64,000 bases of DNA from Glaciimonas sp. PAMC28666 (GTDB lineage: Bacteria; Pseudomonadota; Gammaproteobacteria; Burkholderiales; Burkholderiaceae_D), in NCBI RefSeq assembly GCF_016917355.1, contig NZ_CP070304.1:4588001-4652000 (forward strand), written 5' to 3'. The position numbers and the translations under genes were made by a program. The notes beneath the pieces were generated by a model that made no database searches, was not told the DNA's origin, and was given only the letters and a program-made list of their open reading frames with translations. Each line of letters starts with the position of its first letter. Position 1 is the first letter of the stretch. Below, in pieces: positions 40,648 to 50,247 of this stretch.

Positions 40648-41904
40648 TTAGTGAAAATGCGCCGATCCGCTTGGAGGGGCATCCTCCGGCATTTCGGGAT
40701 GTACCAGCTCGCCTTCCGGGTCTGCGTAAAATGGCGAGCCGCAGTCGTCGCAGAATTCCATTGCGAACAGTTCGTCATGACGTTGGATGTCGTTGATGCC
40801 GCATTCGCGCAGAAGCGACAGAATTTGCTCCAGCGGAGTTTGGGTTTCGGAGTCCATTGCGGTAGCGTCCGCGGTCTCTTCGATAGCCTCCTCTTGTCCG
40901 TACAGCGGCCAGACCACGCCGTATATGATCTCGGAGGTTTGCCCTATGGAAAAACCTATCCGGTATTCATCCACACGATCACTTTCTGGCTCTTCGCTAA
41001 ATCGGCCGATGGTCACGTGCAGGTCTTTGCTTTCTATCTCCAGTGTCGTTGCGAGGTAGTAACTGGCTGCACGTAAGGAGACTGGGCGTATTTGCTTGTC
41101 GCCCTCCCGGCAGGCTACAAAATAGGCTTCCGGCAATAATAAATCGATGCCGCATCCCGGTAGCAGACGACTTATGCTCGGCGTTACCTGTGCTTGCCAA
41201 TGTTCAAGTGCGACCGCCTTTTTCGTCGCGGTGCCGGAGGTGCCGATGCTGGTCACGCTGGATGCGCCAGGCTGCCAGCAAAAGAACGCATGACCGGTGG
41301 GAACCACGAGCGTGGCTAACAGATAACGGGTGTCGGCTAGAAATGGTGCCGTTTCGGGTGCGTTGGGCGGGTTGGTAACCACTACGCCTGTGAGCGCTGC
41401 CTGCGTCATACGCTGCATCAACGTGTACGTATCAGCATGGGAGCGCGGTAATTGATCAATGGCGTATAGGGTTGGCATGAGGGCGACGAGCACACCCGGC
41501 GCCAGAATATGGGCGTGCAAATGACCGGTGAGCGTCACCACCATGTCAGGAGGAACGTTGCCGGATGCAATGGAAAAGCGGGTCCATGCCAGGATTGGTA
41601 TGGCGATCAGGAGCGTGTCATACCGTATGCCATTTTGCTCAATGACCGATGATTCACTGCATGCTTCGACTGCATCCATCAAAGCGTCATAAGCGTCGGC
41701 CTGGTCGGGGAATAACTGTTCCAGTGCGCTGTCAATGGGCTCTTGGTGATGACTCTTCAGGAGCTTATTAAGATGGGTATCAATATCATGTTCCCAGGCG
41801 CGCTGCTCCATGCGACTGGACGCGAGTACGAGTGCTTGGGCGAGTTCAGTCAATCGGTGGCTGTCAGCAGAGAACTTACGAGGTGTTTTAGACGGACGGC
41901 GCAT
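40648..41904 (-). CDS. DUF2863 conserved protein
   Basis: 418 residues. Recognised as DUF2863, a family found almost only in betaproteobacteria, from R-R-P-S-K, a later L-A-T-L-V-V-P-T-G-H-A-F-F-C-W-Q and the acidic C terminus with F-C-D-D-C-G-S-P-F-Y-A-D. The C-terminal C-x2-C may bind metal. No function is known. Expressed alone, convergent with the peptidase gene. Confidence 0.75.
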   Translation of the reverse strand: MRRPSKTPRKFSADSHRLTELAQALVLASSRMEQRAWEHDIDTHLNKLLKSHHQEPIDSALEQLFPDQADAYDALMDAVEACSESSVIEQNGIRYDTLLIAIPILAWTRFSIASGNVPPDMVVTLTGHLHAHILAPGVLVALMPTLYAIDQLPRSHADTYTLMQRMTQAALTGVVVTNPPNAPETAPFLADTRYLLATLVVPTGHAFFCWQPGASSVTSIGTSGTATKKAVALEHWQAQVTPSISRLLPGCGIDLLLPEAYFVACREGDKQIRPVSLRAASYYLATTLEIESKDLHVTIGRFSEEPESDRVDEYRIGFSIGQTSEIIYGVVWPLYGQEEAIEETADATAMDSETQTPLEQILSLLRECGINDIQRHDELFAMEFCDDCGSPFYADPEGELVHPEMPEDAPPSGSAHFH

Positions 41905-42091
41905 AGTGGTATTTGATACTTGGCGTAAAGAATGAGGCAGAAGACTGCCGAACTATTTTAGTTCCATTGTAGTGGAGTATGGATGCCGGGACGAAAAAAA
42001 ACGCCGGACCAATTAAATAGTCAGACGTTCTTGTTGACAAATGTATTAAGCGTTTCGTTCCAGCCCAAAATTTTTTTGAAAGGCATATAAG

Positions 42092-42131
42092 GAAGTCGGG
42101 GGCCTTTACCGCTACTCAGCCCCCGACTTCT
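42092..42131. terminator. Hairpin after acnA
   Basis: AAGTCGGGGG / CCCCCGACTT, ten base pairs with a loop of about 20 bases, ten bases past the acnA stop. T run weak. Confidence 0.6.
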
Positions 42132-42140
42132 CAAAGCACT

Positions 42141-44864
42141 TTACGCAGCCAGCAACTGACGCAACACGAATGGAAGAATACCGCCATGCTTGTAGTAGTC
42201 GACTTCGATTGGTGTATCGATGCGCAGCAAAACTTTTACTTCCTGGATGTCGCCATTGGTGCGATGAATCACCAGTGTTGCATCTTGTTGCGGTTTGATT
42301 TCACCGTCGATACCTTTAAGGTCAAAGGTTTCGTCGCCAGTGATGCCAAGTGTCACAACGCTGTCTTCACCAAGGAATTGCAGTGGCAATACACCCATGC
42401 CGACCAGATTCGAGCGGTGAATACGCTCAAACGAACGTGCAAAAACTGCTTTTACGCCGAGTAGCTGCGTACCCTTAGCTGCCCAGTCACGTGATGAACC
42501 TGTACCGTATTCTTCACCAGCGAAGACCATGGTAGGAACGCCATCGTTCACATATTGCATCGCTGCATCGTAAATCGACATTTCCACAGCGGCTGGTTGA
42601 TGCAGCGTGATGCCGCCTTCAACCCGTGAGCCATCGGGCGTAGCCGGAATCATCAAGTTCTTGATACGCACGTTAGCAAAAGTACCGCGCATCATGATTT
42701 CATGGTTACCACGGCGTGAACCGTACGAGTTGAAATCGGCTTTCAACACGCCATTTTCTGCCAACCACTTTCCAGCTGGGCTGGATTCTTTGATCGCACC
42801 GGCTGGTGAGATATGGTCAGTAGTGATGGAGTCGCCGAACACACCCAATGCGCGCGCGCCGGTGATACCAGTCGCGGCCGGTTTTGGTTCCATGGTGAAA
42901 TCTTGGAAGAACGGAGGTTCTGCAATGTAGGTCGAGGTCGGCCAGTTGTAGACTTCGCCTTGTGCTACGCCTTTGATGCCTTCCCACAGTTTGCCCGGTG
43001 CGCCTTTGACGTCTGCGTAGTTTGCCTTGAAAGTTTTGGCATTCATCGCAAATTTCATTAGCTTGGCAACTTCTTGCGAACTCGGCCAGATGTCGCCCAG
43101 ATAAATATCTTTGGCTTTTCCATCTTTGCCCTTGCCACGGCCAACCGGTTCCGTCATCAGATCCCGCGTCATGTTACCGGCAATGGCGTAAGCCACAACC
43201 AACGGCGGCGATGCCAGGAAGTTAGAACGAATGTTCGGATGGATCCGCGCTTCAAAGTTACGGTTACCAGACAAGATGGCTGACGCAACGACGTCGTTCT
43301 TAACAATTGCTTCGTTCATTGCTGGCGTCAAATCACCAGCGTTACCGATACAAGTGGTGCAACCGTATGCGGTGACGCCAAAACCGAGTTTTTCCAGGTA
43401 CGGAAGCAGACCGGCAGCAGTCAGGTATTCAGTCACAACGCGCGAGCCAGGCGCTAGCGAGGTCTTGATGTGCGGAGAAACTTTGAGGCCCGCTTCAACT
43501 GCTTTTTTAGCCAGCAAACCAGCCGCCAGCATGACGCTTGGGTTCGATGTGTTGGTGCATGAAGTGATCGCCGCGATTAATACATCGCCGTTCATCAGGC
43601 CAACGCCGTCGCCGTTTACATATTTAGCGTCGAGGTCTTCTGCTTTCTTGTTGAAGCCACTTTCTGCAGCAGACTTACTGAATAGTTCAGCGAAGTTATT
43701 TTTTACATTGCCGATTTCGATACGATCTTGTGGACGTTTCGGACCCGCCAATGATGGTGCAACTGTCCGCAAATCAAGCTCGATGACAGTGGTGTAATCG
43801 ATGTCGCCTTCTTTTGGAATGCCAAACAATTTCTGTGCGCGGAAATAGCCTTCGAAAGCTGAGATTTCGGCTTTGCTACGACCAGTACCCTTGAAGTAGT
43901 CAAGCGTTGCTTCGTCAACCGGGAAAAAGCCCATCGTTGCGCCGTATTCCGGTGCCATGTTGGCGATGGTTGCGCGATCCGTCAGGCTGAGAGACGCAGT
44001 GCCTTCGCCGAAGAATTCAACAAATTTGCCAACAACTTTTGCTTTACGCAGCAGTTCTGTAATCGTCAGCACCAAGTCGGTTGCGGTGCAACCTTCGCGC
44101 AATTGGCCGACCAGGTTGACGCCGACGACATCCGGTGTCAGGAAGTAGACCGGTTGACCCAGCATGCCCGCTTCGGCTTCAATACCGCCAACGCCCCAAC
44201 CGACAACGCCGATACCGTTGATCATGGTGGTGTGCGAATCTGTACCGACCAATGTATCTGGATAGAAAACGTCACCTTTTTTATGCACGCCGCGCGCAAG
44301 GTATTCAAGATTGACTTGATGGACAATACCAAAGCCCGGAGGAACAACACCGAACGTATCAAATGCCTGCATACCCCATTTCATGAACTGGTAGCGCTCG
44401 TTATTGCGCTGAAACTCCAGTTTCATGTTCAAATCAAGGGCTTTCTTTTCGCGGAAATGATCGATCTGTACAGAATGGTCGACGACCAGATCAACAGGAA
44501 CCAAAGGCTCAATGTTTTTTGGATCTTTGCCGAGTTGTGCGGCAACGTTACGCATCGCAGCCAAGTCAGCCAGCAGAGGTACACCGGTAAAATCTTGCAG
44601 CACAACACGAGAAACCACGAAAGGAATTTCTTCGGTACGCGCGCCAGTTGCGCTCCACGCAGCTAGTTGGCGAACATGTTCTTCCGTTACTTTCTTGCCG
44701 TCGCAGTTACGTAGCACTGATTCCAGGACGATACGGATAGAGACAGGAAGGCGAGAAATATTGATGCCAAGCTTTTTTTCAAGTGCAGGCAATGAATAAA
44801 ATTTGCCCTTCTTGGTATCGGAAATTTTAAATTCCTTGAGGGTGTTCAACGTGTTGCGGGACAT
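42141..44864 (-). CDS. acnA: Aconitate hydratase A
   Basis: 907 residues, normal for AcnA/IRP-type aconitases. Cluster cysteines in [10 protein letters not shown] and [10 protein letters not shown]; substrate motifs G-T-D-S-H-T-T-M and [13 protein letters not shown] in the swivelling domain. Converts citrate to isocitrate through cis-aconitate. A GGAGAAACC site precedes the ATG. Same strand as mdh but separated by two other genes. Confidence 0.97.
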   Translation of the reverse strand: MSRNTLNTLKEFKISDTKKGKFYSLPALEKKLGINISRLPVSIRIVLESVLRNCDGKKVTEEHVRQLAAWSATGARTEEIPFVVSRVVLQDFTGVPLLADLAAMRNVAAQLGKDPKNIEPLVPVDLVVDHSVQIDHFREKKALDLNMKLEFQRNNERYQFMKWGMQAFDTFGVVPPGFGIVHQVNLEYLARGVHKKGDVFYPDTLVGTDSHTTMINGIGVVGWGVGGIEAEAGMLGQPVYFLTPDVVGVNLVGQLREGCTATDLVLTITELLRKAKVVGKFVEFFGEGTASLSLTDRATIANMAPEYGATMGFFPVDEATLDYFKGTGRSKAEISAFEGYFRAQKLFGIPKEGDIDYTTVIELDLRTVAPSLAGPKRPQDRIEIGNVKNNFAELFSKSAAESGFNKKAEDLDAKYVNGDGVGLMNGDVLIAAITSCTNTSNPSVMLAAGLLAKKAVEAGLKVSPHIKTSLAPGSRVVTEYLTAAGLLPYLEKLGFGVTAYGCTTCIGNAGDLTPAMNEAIVKNDVVASAILSGNRNFEARIHPNIRSNFLASPPLVVAYAIAGNMTRDLMTEPVGRGKGKDGKAKDIYLGDIWPSSQEVAKLMKFAMNAKTFKANYADVKGAPGKLWEGIKGVAQGEVYNWPTSTYIAEPPFFQDFTMEPKPAATGITGARALGVFGDSITTDHISPAGAIKESSPAGKWLAENGVLKADFNSYGSRRGNHEIMMRGTFANVRIKNLMIPATPDGSRVEGGITLHQPAAVEMSIYDAAMQYVNDGVPTMVFAGEEYGTGSSRDWAAKGTQLLGVKAVFARSFERIHRSNLVGMGVLPLQFLGEDSVVTLGITGDETFDLKGIDGEIKPQQDATLVIHRTNGDIQEVKVLLRIDTPIEVDYYKHGGILPFVLRQLLAA

Positions 44865-45172
44865 GGTTTCTCCTTAATTTACAATCTGAGTAAAACGGTA
44901 CTTAGGTCGCTTTTTGGTACTGTTTGAGGCGGTAATCGACGTTCTTTTTACGTGCAGCTTTTGAAACGGAACGTTAAAACGCGCGTCTCTTACACACTTA
45001 TTTTTTTCAATCTTCAAAAATACCAAAAAGATACTTTGAATGCTGCTGTACCACTTACAAAATAATATGGCAATGACATGAATTTAAGCCAACTGCGATG
45101 GCTACCCTATGCAAGCATCAATGCGATCATTTTCAACTTCATGCCGTATAAAATGACCGCATTTAATGTTTG
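44865..45172. other. Intergenic region upstream of acnA
   Basis: 308 bases holding the acnA promoter on the minus strand. A weak TTGAAG with 17-base spacing to TGTAAG is the best candidate I can see. No operator palindrome stands out. Confidence 0.3.
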
Positions 45173-45700
45173 TTAGCCGTGGACTGGTTCCGCTATAAGA
45201 TTGGCTGCCGGTGCCGTCGCCGGGGCTGCATTTTGCTCCGGTGATTTACATTCGTTCGCCAGTTGCTGTCCTTTTTTAGAGTCCAGCAGCATACCTTTGG
45301 CCGGAATACCGATCCATACCAGGCCGTACTTGTGATTTTCAAATCGATCGGCACCGGTTGTCGTTGCAACATTGGTCAGGCGGTGCAGCGTTTTTCCCCA
45401 GCGTAAAGCAATGTGCTTAGGATCTGCCGCGTTGCGATAGATGGTTAACTTATTGCCTAGCTCGCAATTGTATTCAATCGCGACATCGACTTTGATGTCC
45501 GGAGTACCTTCGTCTTCGCCGTCATCTGCTTCGACAGCAGGGATAGCTTTCTTGCCCAGCGTTTTTTTAACAACCTTTTTCTTGACGATTTTTTTCGTCG
45601 TCTTAGGCTGATCCGCTGAGGTTTGAGCGAACGAGGTCAATGGTGCCGTTATGATCAGGCTGGCACACAGCAAACCGAGGAGTGATAAAGTTTTTTTCAT
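45173..45700 (-). CDS. Secreted lysine-rich protein of unknown function
   Basis: 175 residues. Sec signal peptide M-K-K-T-L-S-L-L-G-L-L-C-A-S-L, cleavage probably after S-F-A. Then a basic K-K-I-V-K-K-K-V-V-K-K tract, an acidic patch, and a globular part with V-A-I-E-Y-N-C-E-L-G and two cysteines that could form a disulphide. Periplasmic. I do not recognise the domain; its position between acnA and a CitE-like gene is probably not functional. Confidence 0.75.
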   Translation of the reverse strand: MKKTLSLLGLLCASLIITAPLTSFAQTSADQPKTTKKIVKKKVVKKTLGKKAIPAVEADDGEDEGTPDIKVDVAIEYNCELGNKLTIYRNAADPKHIALRWGKTLHRLTNVATTTGADRFENHKYGLVWIGIPAKGMLLDSKKGQQLANECKSPEQNAAPATAPAANLIAEPVHG

Positions 45701-45793
45701 ATTGGGTGAACTGATAGTTGGTCAGTTATTAATTACGTCGAATTGCGTCGAAGGGCGCGCTACAATATTGGTAAGGTGAAAAAAGTGCAATGT

Positions 45794-46771
45794 TTAATGT
45801 ATAAATAAGCTATTCGCAAGCGGCGGCAGCACCACGCCATTGTTTTTCGCTCGCTGTAAAACGGTCCAGTAATACCGATAACTGGCACGGTCATGCAAGG
45901 TGCCGAGATACTGGGTAGGACCCCAATCCGCCTTTTGGGCGGCAAGTAAAATGTGAGTCGCTTCGCTCACTTCTGTTTCCGTTGGAGAAAATGCGCTCAA
46001 AATAAAGCGTATTTGTTGCGGGTGGATACTCCACATCCGCGTATAACCGAATTCGGTTTTGGCACGATGAGCGTCTTCTGCCACGACTGCGCTATCGTTG
46101 ATTTCTGTTGTGACGTTATGAGAAGGTGCCTTTCCATGCGCATGGCAGGCAGCAGCTATCTCGAGCTTGGCGCGCGTCACCAAAGCGTGGGTGAACTGAC
46201 CTGGCGAGCGCATGGCACTGCCAGGAATTGCGCCATAGTGCGCTGATACAAAATCCATAATCCCGAATGACAAAGATTCAACCTGGGGCAGGGCAGCAAT
46301 CGCTGCTAAATCTGCCAGCGCACCGTGCGTTTCGATCAAAACGTGTATGGGTAAATTTTGACGACCTGCGTGTTGACTATGACGGTTAATCAGTTCTATA
46401 GCAGTGCTGACATCGGCCAGGCTTTCCGCTTTCGGTAACATGAGATAGGCGAGGCGCGTTGCCGCCGTCTGACAAATGATCTTTACATCTTGCTCGAAAA
46501 AGTTGCTGCTGATGTCATGCACGCGCGCGCCAATGCGATCAAAACGATTCTCGGTGCTGGCGATAACCTCAGCTACCAGTTGGGCATGGCCGATTTCATT
46601 GCCGGCTGCTGCTCCGTCCTCGCAATCGAACGTAATATCAAAGACTGCGCCCAGCTCGTGCTGAAGGGCGACCGACTTGCGCATGAGTTTTTCGGAACCG
46701 GCGTAGTGGTCACATGCCGGTAACAAGACCGGTGGATGTTTGCCTAGGAATAAAACCTCGGTAGGGTGCAT
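45794..46771 (-). CDS. CitE-like CoA-ester lyase (HpcH/HpaI family)
   Basis: 325 residues. Core motifs F-D-C-E-D-G-A (metal-binding acidic residues), later I-G-A-R-V-H-D, L-P-K-A-E-S and H-V-L-I-E-T-H-G. No citF or citD lies nearby, so it is not part of a citrate lyase. Stand-alone members cleave malyl-CoA, citramalyl-CoA or similar esters. In this TCA gene region a malyl- or citramalyl-CoA activity is plausible but not proven. Confidence 0.82.
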   Translation of the reverse strand: MHPTEVLFLGKHPPVLLPACDHYAGSEKLMRKSVALQHELGAVFDITFDCEDGAAAGNEIGHAQLVAEVIASTENRFDRIGARVHDISSNFFEQDVKIICQTAATRLAYLMLPKAESLADVSTAIELINRHSQHAGRQNLPIHVLIETHGALADLAAIAALPQVESLSFGIMDFVSAHYGAIPGSAMRSPGQFTHALVTRAKLEIAAACHAHGKAPSHNVTTEINDSAVVAEDAHRAKTEFGYTRMWSIHPQQIRFILSAFSPTETEVSEATHILLAAQKADWGPTQYLGTLHDRASYRYYWTVLQRAKNNGVVLPPLANSLFIH

Positions 46772-46785
46772 GCGACTTAGCTTGA

Positions 46786-47101
46786 TTGAATGAACTGAAT
46801 AGGGGTATTGCGTGCGAGTTGCAATAACGACGCGGTAATCTTTAAGAGCTATTAAATCGCTAAAACTAACGATAATTTTAACTTTTAACTACGAAAAAAT
46901 TAACTACAAAAAATAAATACAAATTTAAAAAGCGAATCTATTGTTACTACCAATTTTTAAAATCAACCACGATAAATCAACTACGAACTATATAACTCAA
47001 CAGAACTGACGAGGGCAAATCGAACGGAATTCGCCAACGCCAGTTTATTTGGACATAACCGTCATTGGGTCACAATGGCAGTTACATCTTCAGGCGGGTG
47101 A
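46786..47101. repeat. AT-rich intergenic region with TYAACYACRA repeats
   Basis: Four similar 10-mers: TTAACTACGA (46885), TTAACTACAA (46900), TCAACCACGA (46963), TCAACTACGA (46977), paired at 14-15-base spacing. Near the mdh end a weak hairpin pairs 47057-47067 with 47073-47083, possibly the mdh terminator. No gene. Confidence 0.4.
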
Positions 47102-48091
47102 TTAACCAACCAGGTGTTTCACGCCTTCACGCTCTTCCAACAGTTCGTTCAACGTAACGTTGATACGCTCTTGAGAGAATGCGTCGATTTCAAGGCCTTG
47201 AACGATGGTGTATTCGCCGTTTTCGGTCGTAACCGGGAAACCGAAGATTGTGCCTTCAGGAATGCCGTATGAACCGTCAGATGGAACGCCCATGGTTGTC
47301 CACTTGCCGTTGGTGCCAAGCACCCAGTCTCGTACATGATCGATTGCTGCGTTGGCTGCCGATGCCGCTGACGATAAGCCGCGTGCTTCAATGATGGCTG
47401 CGCCGCGCTTGCCAACTGTCGGCAAGAACACGTCTTTATTCCATTCATGATCGTTGATCAAATCTTTTACCGACTGGCCGTCAACTGTCGCGTAGCGATA
47501 GTCTGCATACATGGTTGGCGAGTGATTTCCCCATACGAACATTTTTTCGATGGACGCAACCGGCTTGCCTGATTTAGCAGCGACTTGTGACAATGCGCGA
47601 TTGTGATCCAGGCGTAGCATTGCGGTGAAGTTTTTTGCTGGCAGGTTAGGTGCCGATTTCATCGCAATGTAAGCATTGGTGTTGGCTGGGTTGCCAACAA
47701 CAAGTACTTTGACATTACGTGAAGCGACTGCATCTAGCGCCTTGCCTTGTACGGTAAAAATTTGCGCATTGGCTTCAAGCAAATCCTTACGCTCCATGCC
47801 AGGGCCGCGAGGACGTGCACCGACCAAAAGGGCAACGTCAATATCCTTAAATGCGGTGAGTGGATCACTGTGCGCAGTAACGCCAGCCAGCAATGGGAAT
47901 GCGCAGTCGTCGATTTCCATGATGACGCCCTTTAGTGCTTTTTGGGCTTTTTCGTCAGGAATTTCTAATAATTGCAGAATGACTGGTTGGTCTTTTCCGA
48001 GCAGGTCGCCATTGGCGATGCGGAATAGAAGGGAGTAACCGATTTGTCCAGCGGCGCCGGTAACGGCAACACGCATTGGGGTTTTAGCCAT
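47102..48091 (-). CDS. mdh: Malate dehydrogenase
   Basis: 329 residues. NAD-binding G-A-A-G-Q-I-G-Y-S near the start, the substrate/loop segment with [15 protein letters not shown], and catalytic His in V-W-G-N-H-S-P-T-M. Long-type MDH of Burkholderiales. GGAGA precedes the ATG. Oxidises malate to oxaloacetate, supplying citrate synthase further along. Divergent from the GntR gene. Confidence 0.97.
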   Translation of the reverse strand: MAKTPMRVAVTGAAGQIGYSLLFRIANGDLLGKDQPVILQLLEIPDEKAQKALKGVIMEIDDCAFPLLAGVTAHSDPLTAFKDIDVALLVGARPRGPGMERKDLLEANAQIFTVQGKALDAVASRNVKVLVVGNPANTNAYIAMKSAPNLPAKNFTAMLRLDHNRALSQVAAKSGKPVASIEKMFVWGNHSPTMYADYRYATVDGQSVKDLINDHEWNKDVFLPTVGKRGAAIIEARGLSSAASAANAAIDHVRDWVLGTNGKWTTMGVPSDGSYGIPEGTIFGFPVTTENGEYTIVQGLEIDAFSQERINVTLNELLEEREGVKHLVG

Positions 48092-48438
48092 GTTGAATCT
48101 CCAGAGTGGTGATGAAAAGCGTAATCTGTAATGCTCAACCTATTATGATACCGTCGAAAACAGCGTCCGTCAGTTTGTTTCGGTAAGAACGGCAAACTGG
48201 CCGCCCAGTCAACGACGCTGCAGGACTAAAAAAGGATCGCACGGTAAAAAATTCTTATACTACGACTGCATAAGAGGGTGATTCAATAAAATGTTTCTGT
48301 GGATAAAAACACATCCGCCGCCCAATATTGCCTCGTAGCAGAGGTTTCCCGCGAGTGTAGGCTCACGAAGTTCTTCTGTCAATCACTATCTTATATCTTA
48401 TATAAGACATCTTACCGGGGCATTTTCTACTGGACTAC
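48092..48438. other. Divergent mdh / gntR promoter region
   Basis: 347 bases without a gene, containing the promoters of mdh (minus) and the GntR gene (plus). The palindrome TCTTATATAAGA (48396-48407) is preceded by another TCTTATAT, and a third half-like CATCTT follows. No other feature is seen. Confidence 0.5.
48396..48407. promoter_or_regulatory. Candidate GntR/HutC operator
   Basis: Perfect 12-base palindrome TCTTATATAAGA, about 30 bases before the GntR gene. HutC-type regulators bind symmetric AT-rich sites of this length; autoregulation is inferred. Confidence 0.45.
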
Positions 48439-49257
48439 ATGGGTGTTTATGTGTTGAAATCCCATGTTATGAGTTCCATCCCCTCCAATATTAATAGCAC
48501 TGATCCAGTTAACGCCGGCAGTGCCGCCGCCTCCGCAACATCGCCCACCTTTAGCCCCCTCTATCAACAGATTAAAGCGCTTATTATGCTGCGCCTGCAA
48601 TCTGGCGAGTGGAAGCCCGGCGAGTTGATTCCGAGCGAAGTAGAGCTTGGAAATCGGTTCAAAGTCAGTCAGGGAACCGTTCGCAAGGCGATTGACGAAT
48701 TGGCAGCAGAAAATTTGGTGGTTCGGCGACAGGGGAAAGGCACCTTTGTTGCGACGCACCATGAGGACAAGGCGCAATTCAGATTTTTGCGTCTGATGCC
48801 CGACGATGGACAACCAAAACCCGCAGACAAAAGAGTGCTCGAACTGAAGCGTTTACGCGCTCCCGCAGAAATCGCGCGCCTTTTAAACATGAAATCCGGT
48901 GATTCTGTAGTATTCGTTAAGCGCGTTATGTCATTTGAGGGTGCGCCGACGATTCTTGAAGAGTTGTGGCTGCCGGGCGCTATCTTCAAAAGCTTGACAT
49001 TGGAGCGGTTGGTTGAATATCGAGGGCCGATGTATGGCCTGTTTGAAACCGAATTTTCAACCCGCATGATCCGCGCTACCGAGCAGATACGTGCCGCAAG
49101 TGCTGATCTGGAAGTAGCGCAGTTATTGTCCGTGCCGCCCATGTCGCCTCTTTTGAGCGTAGAGCGAGTGTCATTTACCTATGGCGACAAGCCGGTCGAG
49201 GTTCGGCGCGGCTTATACGTTACGGGGCACCATCATTACCAGAATGAATTAAGTTGA
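48439..49257 (+). CDS. GntR-family regulator, HutC subfamily
   Basis: Up to 272 residues. Winged HTH at about 38-105 (P-L-Y-Q-Q-I-K-A-L-I, I-P-S-E-V-E-L-G-N-R-F, S-Q-G-T-V-R-K-A-I-D-E-L, G-K-G-T-F-V), then a UTRA ligand-binding domain (R-V-M-S-F-E-G-A-P-T-I-L-E-E). Start either 48439 or ATG 48469; neither has a clear ribosome-binding site. It stands between mdh and sdhC, as in many Burkholderiales, and may regulate the TCA operon in response to a small metabolite. The ligand is unknown. Confidence 0.85.
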   Translation: MGVYVLKSHVMSSIPSNINSTDPVNAGSAAASATSPTFSPLYQQIKALIMLRLQSGEWKPGELIPSEVELGNRFKVSQGTVRKAIDELAAENLVVRRQGKGTFVATHHEDKAQFRFLRLMPDDGQPKPADKRVLELKRLRAPAEIARLLNMKSGDSVVFVKRVMSFEGAPTILEELWLPGAIFKSLTLERLVEYRGPMYGLFETEFSTRMIRATEQIRAASADLEVAQLLSVPPMSPLLSVERVSFTYGDKPVEVRRGLYVTGHHHYQNELS

Positions 49258-49460
49258 AAGTATTGAGGAGACTGGCTAAGGGATGTGGCCTGCATGCTGC
49301 GTGCCATCATTTATCTGAGCGCTCGCCTGTAACGAAGTTGTAATCAAGCAATAAATACATTTTTGCAAGTAATTTAGCTGAATACTTAATAACTAATGGT
49401 GTGCTGCAGCAAAATAAGCGAAAATCACGCAATTGTTTTAAAACTGAGGAGAACCCTGTT

Positions 49461-49877
49461 ATGCCTGAAGTCGAAGCCGAAAAAAATCAGCGGCCACAAT
49501 TTCGCAATATTCACATAAGTCAAATTATGGGATACCGCTTGCCTCTGGCAGGTTTTATTTCGATTTTGCACCGAATCAGCGGCTTGTTGATGTTTTTACT
49601 ATTGCCTTTTATTCTGTTCCTGCTTGATACCAGTCTCGTATCGGAAGGTTCATTTGAATACTTTAAGGGCATTACGTCCAACTGGTTCGTGAAACTGATC
49701 ATTCTTGCGCTGTCCTGGGCTTATCTTCATCACTTTTGCGCTGGTATCCGTCACCTGGTGATGGATAACCATATCGGTCTCGACAAAGATAGCGCGCGTA
49801 AATCTGCGGTCGGCGTATTTGCAATTAGTCTGCCGCTGGCGCTAGTGGTCGCATTAAAACTGTTCGGAGCATTCTAA
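49461..49877 (+). CDS. sdhC: Succinate dehydrogenase cytochrome b subunit
   Basis: 138 residues from the ATG after GAGGAGA. Three membrane segments (about 35-57, 74-95, 113-136). Quinone/haem motifs R-I-S-G (with Ser and Arg of the quinone site) and H-H-F-C-A-G-I-R-H. Membrane anchor of complex II. First gene of sdhCDAB. Confidence 0.95.
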   Translation: MPEVEAEKNQRPQFRNIHISQIMGYRLPLAGFISILHRISGLLMFLLLPFILFLLDTSLVSEGSFEYFKGITSNWFVKLIILALSWAYLHHFCAGIRHLVMDNHIGLDKDSARKSAVGVFAISLPLALVVALKLFGAF

Positions 49878-49879
49878 AA

Positions 49880-50245
49880 ATGGCGAATAATAATATTGGA
49901 TCCAAACGCCTGGTCGTCGGCGCACATTACGGTCTGCGCGATTGGCTTGCGCAACGTGCGACAGCGGTTGTGATGGCGATTTATACCGTTATTTTGTTGA
50001 TCGCGTTTTTGACCGCAAGTGATTTTAGTTACCAGGGTTGGTCGGGCTTGTTCTCGCATCAATGGTTTAAGCTGGCGACTTTCGTCGCGCTCATGGCGCT
50101 GTTTTTTCACGCCTGGATTGGCGTGCGCGATATCTGGATGGATTACGTTAAACCGGTCGCTCTGCGACTGGTATTGCAGGTTGCCACAATTTTGTGGCTA
50201 GTCGGTTGTGCCGGATGGGCGGCGCAGATTTTGTGGAGAGTGTAA
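49880..50245 (+). CDS. sdhD: Succinate dehydrogenase membrane anchor subunit
   Basis: 121 residues, three membrane segments; [10 protein letters not shown] and [14 protein letters not shown] carry the haem and quinone residues. Starts two bases after the sdhC stop. Confidence 0.94.
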   Translation: MANNNIGSKRLVVGAHYGLRDWLAQRATAVVMAIYTVILLIAFLTASDFSYQGWSGLFSHQWFKLATFVALMALFFHAWIGVRDIWMDYVKPVALRLVLQVATILWLVGCAGWAAQILWRV

Positions 50246-50247
50246 TC

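Noticed and set aside
40624-41378. Plus-strand open frames opposite the DUF2863 gene
   Set aside because: Antisense shadows of a conserved betaproteobacterial gene.
43231-43797. 188-codon frame opposite acnA
   Set aside because: Antisense to a highly conserved enzyme gene; no motif.
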